DNA of 11,372 bases from Oscillospiraceae bacterium. GTDB lineage: Bacteria > Bacillota > Clostridia > Oscillospirales > Oscillospiraceae. Shown here piece after piece: positions 5,479 to 11,372 of this stretch. The translations under genes and the position numbers were made by a program. Below the pieces are notes generated by a model. The model was not told the DNA's origin. It searched no databases and worked only from the letters and a program-made list of their open reading frames with translations. Numbering within the stretch: the stretch's first letter is position 1; each line of letters starts with the position of its first letter. The stretch lies in the NCBI GenBank assembly GCA_031288675.1, contig JAITQY010000069.1, positions 1-11,372 on the forward strand. Reading direction: 5' to 3'.

Positions 5479-6369
5479 ATGAGCAGACCGATTTTTACCG
5501 GTTCCGCCGTGGCGATAGTAACGCCGTTTGGCGCGGACGGAAAAATTAATTTTGATAAACTTGCGGAAATCATTGATTTTCAGATAAGTAACGGAACATC
5601 CGCGATTGTAATTTGCGGTACTACCGGAGAGAGCGCGACGCAAACATTGGAGGAACACGCGGAGACTGTAAGTTTTGCAATACGGCATACAGCGAAAAGA
5701 GTTCCGGTGATTGCGGGCGGCGGAAGCAATGATACGATGGCTGCGCTGTATCTTTGTCAGCACGCGGAGGAGCAGGGCGCGGACGGACTTCTGCTGGTTA
5801 CGCCGTATTATAACAAAGCAACACAAAAAGGGTTAGTAAAGCATTACGAGTACATTGCGGACAGGATAAATACTCCGATTATTTTATACAATGTACCCGG
5901 ACGCACCGGATGTAATTTTGCGGTTTCGACATATGCTCAGCTTGCGAAGCATAAAAACATCTGCGGTGTAAAAGAGGCGTCCGGAGACTTGGAACTTGTC
6001 AGCAGGACTATGGTCGCGACAGCGGACGAAGAATTCTATATCTGGAGCGGCGACGATAAACTTGCGCTGCCGATGATTTCGGTTGGTGCGCAGGGTGTGA
6101 TTTCGGTGCTGGCGAACATCGCTCCGCGACCTGTAGCGGATATTTGCGAATATGCGCTTGCCGGCGACTATATTAAAGCGCGCGAACTTCACCTGAAGTA
6201 CTTTGAAGTTATGGACGCTATGTTTTATGAGGTCAATCCGATTCCGGTAAAAACATCAATGAATTTGCTGGGAATGGATGTCGGCAATCTGCGTCTGCCG
6301 TTGTGTGAGATGGAGGACGCAAACCTTGCAAAGCTGAAAACGGCGCTCTCAGGCGTTGGGCTGATATAA
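5479..6369 (+). CDS. dapA: 4-hydroxy-tetrahydrodipicolinate synthase
   Basis: This 296-residue enzyme condenses pyruvate with aspartate semialdehyde, the first committed step to diaminopimelate (cell wall) and lysine. It has the family's TIM-barrel layout. The Schiff-base lysine is Lys165 in GVKEASGD; Thr48 in GTTGE, Tyr111 in TPYYNK, Tyr137 in YNVPGRTG and Arg142 match E. coli Thr44, Tyr107, Tyr133 and Arg138 with a constant shift of four, so the active site is complete. The ATG at 5479 has AAGGAG (5466-5471) 7 nt upstream; an upstream in-frame TTG at 5413 is unsupported. The 69-nt gap after asd holds no clear promoter or terminator. Its substrate comes from asd and its product goes to dapB next door. 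Confidence 0.97.
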   Translation: MSRPIFTGSAVAIVTPFGADGKINFDKLAEIIDFQISNGTSAIVICGTTGESATQTLEEHAETVSFAIRHTAKRVPVIAGGGSNDTMAALYLCQHAEEQGADGLLLVTPYYNKATQKGLVKHYEYIADRINTPIILYNVPGRTGCNFAVSTYAQLAKHKNICGVKEASGDLELVSRTMVATADEEFYIWSGDDKLALPMISVGAQGVISVLANIAPRPVADICEYALAGDYIKARELHLKYFEVMDAMFYEVNPIPVKTSMNLLGMDVGNLRLPLCEMEDANLAKLKTALSGVGLI

Positions 6370-6399
6370 TATAAATTGCAAAATCACAAAGGATAAAAT

Positions 6400-7149
6400 A
6401 TGCTGAATTTGATAATCTCCGGTTGTAACGGATATATGGGGCGTGTAGTGGCAGGTATCGCGGCTGGCGATGAAGACGTCAGCGTTGCCGCAGGGATTTC
6501 GAGGTCTGCGGTGACGGATTTGCCGTTTAAGACCTATACAAGTTACAGCGGTTTTGACGGAACGGCGGACGTACTGATAGATTTTTCTTCTCCGGCAGCG
6601 GTGGATATTGGTATGCTTGATATGTGCGTTGCAAAGAAAATTCCTGCTGTGCTGTGTACGACGGGTTATAGTGATGCTCAGACGGCAAAGATAAAGGCGG
6701 CGGCGGAGAAACTGCCGATATTCAAGACCGCGAATTTGTCGATTGGAATAAATCTGCTTACGGAGCTTGTAACTCAGGCTGCGGCAAAGCTGGGTTTAGA
6801 TTTTGACGTCGAAATCGCAGAAGCACATCACCGACGAAAAGTGGACGCGCCGAGCGGAACCGCACTTATGCTCGCTGACGCGGCTCGTAAAGGGCTTGCG
6901 CCGAATCGAATGGGATACGTGTTCGACCGCAGTAACAGGCGTGAGGCGCGAAGTAACAGCGAGATAGGTATAAGCTCTGTCCGCGGAGGTACGATTCCGG
7001 GTGAACATACGGTGATATTTGCCGGACGGGACGAGGTTATTGAATTCAAACACACGGTTTACAGCCGTGAGGTATTCGCGGCTGGCGCAATCCGAGCGGC
7101 GAAGTTCCTTGCGGGAATAAATGAACCGGGCATATATGATAAATTTTAA
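6400..7149 (+). CDS. dapB: 4-hydroxy-tetrahydrodipicolinate reductase
   Basis: This 249-residue enzyme reduces the DapA product to tetrahydrodipicolinate with NAD(P)H. The N-terminal Rossmann loop GCNGYMG is at 8-14. The C-terminal domain carries the catalytic signature EAHHRRKVDAPSGTA (141-155); His143 and Lys147 correspond to E. coli His159 and Lys163. SVRGGTIPGEHTV (193-205) is the second conserved block. The protein is of normal length. It begins 30 nt after dapA with a modest AAAGGA site (6388-6393). Later steps of the diaminopimelate branch are not in the window. Confidence 0.97.
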   Translation: MLNLIISGCNGYMGRVVAGIAAGDEDVSVAAGISRSAVTDLPFKTYTSYSGFDGTADVLIDFSSPAAVDIGMLDMCVAKKIPAVLCTTGYSDAQTAKIKAAAEKLPIFKTANLSIGINLLTELVTQAAAKLGLDFDVEIAEAHHRRKVDAPSGTALMLADAARKGLAPNRMGYVFDRSNRREARSNSEIGISSVRGGTIPGEHTVIFAGRDEVIEFKHTVYSREVFAAGAIRAAKFLAGINEPGIYDKF

Positions 7150-7157
7150 GGCAGTAA

Positions 7158-8399
7158 ATGAATAATTTTACAGATGAAGTTATAATAAGGGTTTCGGCGG
7201 GTGACGGCGGGAACGGCGCGGTATCGTTTCGGCGGGAGAAGTATGTACCTGCCGGAGGTCCGGACGGCGGAGACGGAGGCAAGGGCGGTGATATATCGCT
7301 TGTTGCCGACACGAATTTGTCCACTTTGTCAGAGTTCCGGTATAAGCGTAGCTTTAAGGCGGAACCGGGTGCTCAGGGCGGAGGATACAACCGTTCCGGT
7401 AAGGACGGGGAGTCGCTGATAATTAAAGTTCCGCTCGGCACAGTGGTACGCGACAAGGAGACGAACGCGGTAATCCACGATATGTCCGACGGTCAGCCGT
7501 TTACGGTTGCGCGCGGCGGACGCGGCGGACGCGGCAACCGTAAGTTCGCGACGCCGACGCGTCAGGCTCCGCGCTTTGCCAAACCCGGAGGTAAGGGACA
7601 GAGCCGCGAAATAAAGTTAGAGCTTAAACTGCTTGCCGACGTCGGTTTGGTAGGATTGCCGAATGCAGGAAAATCAAGCCTGTTGGCGGCAATGACCCGC
7701 GCTCGACCGAAAATCGCGGATTATCCATTTACGACGCTGTCGCCGAATCTTGGTGTATGCGATCTTGGTGAGGGATACCCGTCTTTTGTAGTTGCGGATA
7801 TTCCCGGACTGATTGAGAACGCGTCTGAGGGCGCTGGATTAGGTCATGAGTTTCTGCGTCATGTAGAGCGCTGCCGGTTACTTCTGCACGTTGTTGATGC
7901 GACAAGCGAAAATGTTCAGGTTGATATTGATTTGATAAACAGGGAACTTGCTAATTTCAGTCCGGATTTGGCGTCGCGTCCGCAAATATTGGTACTGAAT
8001 AAAAGCGATTTGCTGGAGGACGCATCGGTTAATCCTGTTAGCGGTACCCAACTGATTTCAGCCGCCGTAGGAACAGGCGTTCGGGAGCTTACGCTGCTTG
8101 CGGCGCAAGAGCTTAGCAAGCTTCCGCCGATACAGGTATTCGAGCCGGAGTATATTGAGCCGGAGGAGTTCCTTGATGGAGTAGAAGACTTGCAATTTAC
8201 TGCCGATGACGGCGAGTATTCCGTTGAGGGCGGTTGGTTAGAGCGGCTCCTTGACCGTGTGAATTTACAGGATACGGAAGGGCGAGCGTATTTTGACCAG
8301 ACGCTCCGACGATGCGGAGTGTACACTAAACTCGAAGCGCTTGGGCTGGAACCCGGCGATACGATCAAGTTTTACAACTGGGAATTTGAGTATAAATAA
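7158..8399 (+). CDS. obgE: Obg/CgtA GTPase with C-terminal OCT domain
   Basis: This 413-residue GTPase belongs to the Obg family, which assists 50S ribosome assembly and stress control. The glycine-rich Obg fold covers about 1-158, with DGGNGAVSFRREKYVPAGGP at 16-35 and the repeated RGGRGGRGN at 119-127. The G domain has G1 GLPNAGKSS (166-174), G2 FTTLSPN (191-197), G3 DIPG (214-217), G4 NKSD (281-284) and G5 SAA (301-303). The C-terminal part from about 345 (EYSVEGGWLERLLDRV, then KLEALGLEPGDTIKF) is the OCT domain found in Firmicutes and relatives. It starts 8 nt after dapB; the weak AAGG site (7148-7151) overlaps the dapB stop, which suggests translational coupling. Its placement between lysine and arginine genes is probably co-transcription, not shared chemistry. 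Confidence 0.96.
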   Translation: MNNFTDEVIIRVSAGDGGNGAVSFRREKYVPAGGPDGGDGGKGGDISLVADTNLSTLSEFRYKRSFKAEPGAQGGGYNRSGKDGESLIIKVPLGTVVRDKETNAVIHDMSDGQPFTVARGGRGGRGNRKFATPTRQAPRFAKPGGKGQSREIKLELKLLADVGLVGLPNAGKSSLLAAMTRARPKIADYPFTTLSPNLGVCDLGEGYPSFVVADIPGLIENASEGAGLGHEFLRHVERCRLLLHVVDATSENVQVDIDLINRELANFSPDLASRPQILVLNKSDLLEDASVNPVSGTQLISAAVGTGVRELTLLAAQELSKLPPIQVFEPEYIEPEEFLDGVEDLQFTADDGEYSVEGGWLERLLDRVNLQDTEGRAYFDQTLRRCGVYTKLEALGLEPGDTIKFYNWEFEYK

Positions 8400-8456
8400 T
8401 GCCCGTAATTGCGGCTACAAAAAGTAACTATTTTACAGAACTAAGGAGAATAGACT

Positions 8457-9671
8457 ATGGCAAAGCAAGTTAAAAAATGCGCGTTGGCGTATTCGGGAGG
8501 ATTGGATACGTCAGTTATTATTCCTTGGCTGAAAGAGAACTATGGCTGTGAAGTCATAGCGGTTTCCGCCGATGTAGGTCAGGGCGATGAGCTTGAGGGG
8601 CTTGAAGAAAAAGCTCTCAAAACCGGAGCGAGCAAACTGTACGTAGAGGACATCACGGATGAGTTCGTAGACGACTTTGTGATACCGACTATGAAAGCGG
8701 GAGCGAAGTATGAAAGCTATTTGTTAGGAACATCATTCGCGCGTCCTGTGATTGCAAAGAGAATAGTTGAAATAGCGAAGGAAGAGGGTTGTGACGCAAT
8801 CGCGCACGGCTGTACCGGAAAAGGCAACGATCAGGTTCGGTTTGAGCTTACTATCAAGCGTTTCGCGCCGGAGATGACGATTATAGCTCCATGGCGCGAG
8901 TGGGATTTGAAATCCCGCGATGATGAAATTGACTATGCGGAGGCGCATAACATTCCTCTGAAAATCAACCGTGAGACGAACTACAGCAAGGACAAGAACA
9001 TATGGCATCTCAGTCATGAGGGTCTTGACCTTGAGGATCCGGCGAATGAACCGCAGTACCAGAAGTCAGGGTTCTTGGAAATGTCCGTTGCGCCGGAGCA
9101 GGCTCCGGACAGAGCGGCGTATGTGGAAGTCGAGTTTGATAAAGGGGTTCCGGTTGCCGTAGACGGAAAGAAGATGAAGGGCAGCGATATTATCCGAACG
9201 CTTAATAAACTTGGCGGAGATAACGGTATCGGACTGCTTGACCTTGTAGAAAACCGCCTTGTAGGAATGAAATCGCGCGGCGTATACGAAACTCCCGGCG
9301 GAACAATTCTTTACAAAGCGCACGAGGTATTAGAGACGATAACGCTTGACAAATACACCGCGCACTATAAGGAGAGGTTGGCGATTGAATTCGCGGAGCT
9401 TGTCTACAACGGACAGTGGTTTAGTCCGCTGCGCGAGGCTATGAGCGCGTTCGTAGACAAAACTCAGGAATTTGTAACGGGTAAGGTTAAGCTGAAGCTC
9501 TATAAGGGCAACATTGTCAATGCCGGAGTTGCCAGTCCATATACTCTCTACAGCGAGGATATAGCGACATTCGGAGAAAGCGACTATAACCAAGCGGACA
9601 GTGAAGGATTTATCAACCTATTCGGGTTGCCTATAAAAGTTCACGCGCTTAGAGAGCAGGGTAAGCTATGA
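8457..9671 (+). CDS. argG: Argininosuccinate synthase
   Basis: This 404-residue enzyme joins citrulline and aspartate with ATP to form argininosuccinate, the next-to-last step of arginine synthesis. The ATP-pyrophosphatase P-loop AYSGGLDTS is at 11-19. Other family blocks are HGCTGKGNDQVRFE (117-130), NYSKDKNIWHLSHEG (175-189) and ETPGGT. The length fits the common bacterial type of about 400 residues. The ATG at 8457 has AAGGAG (8443-8448) 8 nt upstream. A 57-nt gap separates it from obg, with no convincing promoter or terminator. The 3' end overlaps the next reading frame by 4 nt (ATGA). Confidence 0.97.
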   Translation: MAKQVKKCALAYSGGLDTSVIIPWLKENYGCEVIAVSADVGQGDELEGLEEKALKTGASKLYVEDITDEFVDDFVIPTMKAGAKYESYLLGTSFARPVIAKRIVEIAKEEGCDAIAHGCTGKGNDQVRFELTIKRFAPEMTIIAPWREWDLKSRDDEIDYAEAHNIPLKINRETNYSKDKNIWHLSHEGLDLEDPANEPQYQKSGFLEMSVAPEQAPDRAAYVEVEFDKGVPVAVDGKKMKGSDIIRTLNKLGGDNGIGLLDLVENRLVGMKSRGVYETPGGTILYKAHEVLETITLDKYTAHYKERLAIEFAELVYNGQWFSPLREAMSAFVDKTQEFVTGKVKLKLYKGNIVNAGVASPYTLYSEDIATFGESDYNQADSEGFINLFGLPIKVHALREQGKL

Positions 9672-10249
9672 TTGAAATGCCGGAAGCGATCACCTTAGCG
9701 GCTCAGCTGAATAACACAATAAAAGAAACGGCGGAACGGATAGTTACGAATTATACTCCGCATAAGTTTGCGTTCTTTTCCGGTGACACGGCTGAGTATG
9801 ATGATTTAATTTGCGGAAAGACTGTTAAGAGCGCGTCCGCATTCGGCGGTCATATAATTATCAGTTTTGACGGAGCAGAAATCCGTTTTTGCGACGGAGC
9901 GTTCCCGCGCTATAACGATGCGGAGAGCAAGCCGCCGGAGAAGCACCAGTTGCTGATAGGGTTCACTGACGGCAGCGCTATTACGGTGACGATTGCTATG
10001 TATGGTTTTATGGGAGTATATCTTGAAAACGCAATGAACGGAGACGCGCACTATTCTGCCGCAAAGAACGCGATTCCGCCTGTATCGGACAAGTTTGATT
10101 TTGAATACTTTAAGGGTCTGCTGGACGAAAAAACAATAAAACTGAGCGCAAAAGCGTTTCTTGCGACGGAACAGCGTATTCCCGGGTTAGGTAACGGTGT
10201 GCTGCGGATATTCTTCTTAATGCCCGTATCCACCCGAAAAAGAAGATGA
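9668..10249 (+). pseudogene. Fpg/Nei-family DNA glycosylase, N-terminal fragment (frameshifted)
   Basis: Residues 1-179 match the N-terminal and linker part of a formamidopyrimidine/endonuclease VIII-type glycosylase: IEMPEAITLA (2-11), PHKFAFF (31-37), LICGKTV (47-53), KHQLLIGFTDGS (92-103), KLSAKAFLATEQRIPGLGNG (158-177). After GVL the frame is lost at 10205-10206 and the last 14 residues, RIFF to RKRR, are out of frame. Shifting by one base from 10207 restores DILLNARIHPKKKMNIF and runs to 10491. The repaired protein would be about 274 residues, normal for the family. The break falls inside the helix-two-turn-helix DNA-binding motif, so the fragment should be inactive. The canonical catalytic Pro after Met1 is Ile here, although Glu3 is kept; this appears typical of the MIELPEA-type Firmicutes subfamily (from memory). 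The start overlaps argG by 4 nt. Confidence 0.85.
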
Positions 10250-10491
10250 ATATATTTACAGACGCGCAGCTACGTAATTTGTTCAACAGCGTTAGAAGTA
10301 CGCTGCGTGATATGACGGAAGCAGGCGGACGAAACGTTACACGCGACCTGTTCGGAAATTCGGGCGGTTATGTAACGAAGCTGAGTAAAAATAATAAGCT
10401 TTTGATTTGCCCGGAATGCGGAGGCGCAGTAACTAAGGAAGCTTATCTCGGCGGCAGTGTTTATTACTGCCGTGAATGTCAGGAGCTGTAG
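10246..10491 (+). pseudogene. Fpg/Nei-family DNA glycosylase, C-terminal fragment with zinc finger
   Basis: This is the displaced C-terminal part of the same glycosylase gene; homologous frame begins at 10207, before the ATG at 10246. It carries the family's post-H2TH helix (FTDAQLRNLFNSVRSTL), RDLFGNSGGYVTKLSKN, and a four-cysteine zinc finger of the CPEC...YYCREC type ending in CQEL, all intact. The ATG at 10246 overlaps the TGA of the N-terminal fragment by 4 nt, which looks like translational coupling, but there is no good ribosome binding site and a product starting here would lack about 13 residues of the H2TH region. A stand-alone 81-residue protein is possible but unlikely to be functional. 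argH follows 30 nt later. Confidence 0.8.
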
Positions 10492-10521
10492 CAGAGAATA
10501 GATTTTTTACGGAGATAATAT

Positions 10522-11372
10522 ATGTCAAAACTATGGTCGGGGCGGTTTGCGAAAGAAACATCAGCGTTGACGGACGCAATCAACTATTCCATAAACGTCG
10601 ATAAACGCATGTATGCGGAGGACATCACCGGCAGTATCGTTCACGCGAAGATGCTCGGCGCAACCGGAATATTGGACGAAAATCAAGCGTTTGAGATACA
10701 GTTTGCGCTGATGAACCTGTTAGCCAACTATGAAGGGCGTGATTTGCCGCCGGAGGCGGAGGATATTCATATGGCGGTTGAGGCTATGCTGACACGCTAT
10801 ATAGGAGAAAACGGTAAGCGTTTGCATACCGCGCGAAGCCGTAACGACCAAGTCTCGCTTGATTTCCGTATGTATATTAAGGGGCAGATTGACGAACTTA
10901 CGGAGCTTCTGAATGAGCTTTTGAAGGTTCTGTGCGAAAAGGCGAGAGAACATCTGAACAGCATAATGCCGGCGTATACGCACTTGCAGAGGGCGCAGCC
11001 TTCAACCTACGCACACTATCTTATGGCGTATGCGAACGGTTTTCTGCGCGATATATCGCGGCTTGGTGACTGTAAAGAACGGATGAATGAATGCCCGCTC
11101 GGAGCGGGAGCACTCTGCGGTACGACATACCCCATTGACCGTGAGATGACGGCGCGGGAACTCGGCTTCAGTAAACCGACTGACAACAGTCTTGACAGCG
11201 TCAGCGACCGCGATTTCGCGCTGGAGTTCCTTAGTGATCTTGCCATTCTGCAAACGCGGCTTTCACGCTTTGCGGAGGAGGTTTGTCTGTGGTGCAGTTG
11301 GGAGTTCAAATTCTTAGAGCTTGACGATGCGTTTGCCACAGGCAGCAGTATGATGCCGCAGAAAAAGAACCC
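10522..11372 (+). CDS. argH: Argininosuccinate lyase, 3' end cut by window
   Basis: This enzyme splits argininosuccinate into arginine and fumarate, the last step of arginine synthesis. The window holds 283 residues of about 460. Conserved blocks are LWSGRFAKE (4-12), EDIHMAVE (80-87), HTARSRNDQV (102-111), AYTHLQRAQPST (151-162) with the family's catalytic-site His154, GAGALCGTTYPIDR (194-207) and the fumarase/aspartase-superfamily signature GSSMMPQKKN (274-283), in whose flexible loop the catalytic serine lies. The sequence stops in the middle of this signature. The ATG at 10522 has CGGAGA (10510-10515) at good spacing. It shares a strand and close spacing with argG, separated only by the broken glycosylase gene. 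Confidence 0.97.
   Translation, partial: MSKLWSGRFAKETSALTDAINYSINVDKRMYAEDITGSIVHAKMLGATGILDENQAFEIQFALMNLLANYEGRDLPPEAEDIHMAVEAMLTRYIGENGKRLHTARSRNDQVSLDFRMYIKGQIDELTELLNELLKVLCEKAREHLNSIMPAYTHLQRAQPSTYAHYLMAYANGFLRDISRLGDCKERMNECPLGAGALCGTTYPIDREMTARELGFSKPTDNSLDSVSDRDFALEFLSDLAILQTRLSRFAEEVCLWCSWEFKFLELDDAFATGSSMMPQKKN

Noticed and set aside
8400..8456. Separate promoter for argG in the gap after obg
   Set aside because: TTGCGG followed by TATTTT can be found, but the spacer is only about 14 nt and both boxes are poor.
10195..10212. Programmed -1 ribosomal frameshift in the glycosylase gene
   Set aside because: There is no slippery X XXY YYZ heptamer at GTG CTG CGG and no evident stimulatory stem-loop; a simple base loss explains it better.

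Overview
The window looks like a chromosomal segment of a Gram-positive, Clostridia-like bacterium of moderate GC. The evidence is indirect: purine-rich GGAG-type ribosome binding sites in front of most genes, sigma-A type promoters with near-consensus -35 and -10 boxes, a SpoIID/LytB-domain protein, an archaeal/fungal-type aspartate-semialdehyde dehydrogenase that is common in Clostridia, and a DUF3788-DUF3795 protein of the kind seen in gut Firmicutes. No genus can be named from the sequence alone. No mobile element, CRISPR array, tRNA or rRNA was seen.

Left part, minus strand (1-4153). Reading in the direction of transcription: a secreted multidomain SpoIID/LytB cell-wall enzyme (4153-2492); a DUF3788-DUF3795 cysteine-rich protein (2227-1499) with its own promoter and a leader of about 155 nt; then the ATPase (1431-787) and membrane permease (785-1, cut by the window edge) of a zinc/manganese/iron-type ABC importer. 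The importer promoter is close to consensus and sits so near the start codon that the mRNA should be almost leaderless. A perfect 6-5-6 inverted repeat covers its -10 box and is a candidate metalloregulator operator.

Right part, plus strand (4324-11372). One tightly packed gene row: asd, dapA, dapB (aspartate semialdehyde to tetrahydrodipicolinate, towards diaminopimelate and lysine), obg (ribosome-associated GTPase), argG, a frameshifted Fpg/Nei-family DNA glycosylase gene, and argH (last two steps of arginine synthesis, argH cut by the window edge). Gaps are 69 nt or less, two junctions overlap by 4 nt, and no internal terminator was found, so one long transcript from the promoter before asd is plausible.

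The two halves are driven from a 170-nt divergent region (4154-4323) in which two good promoters face each other and interlock: each lies inside the leader of the other gene.

Nothing here is clearly a new defence or mobile system. The points most worth a second look are the broken glycosylase gene between argG and argH, its subfamily's lack of the catalytic N-terminal proline, the interlocked promoters, the near-leaderless and probably metal-regulated importer promoter, the DUF3788-DUF3795 fusion, and the SPOR-like segment in the SpoIID protein.
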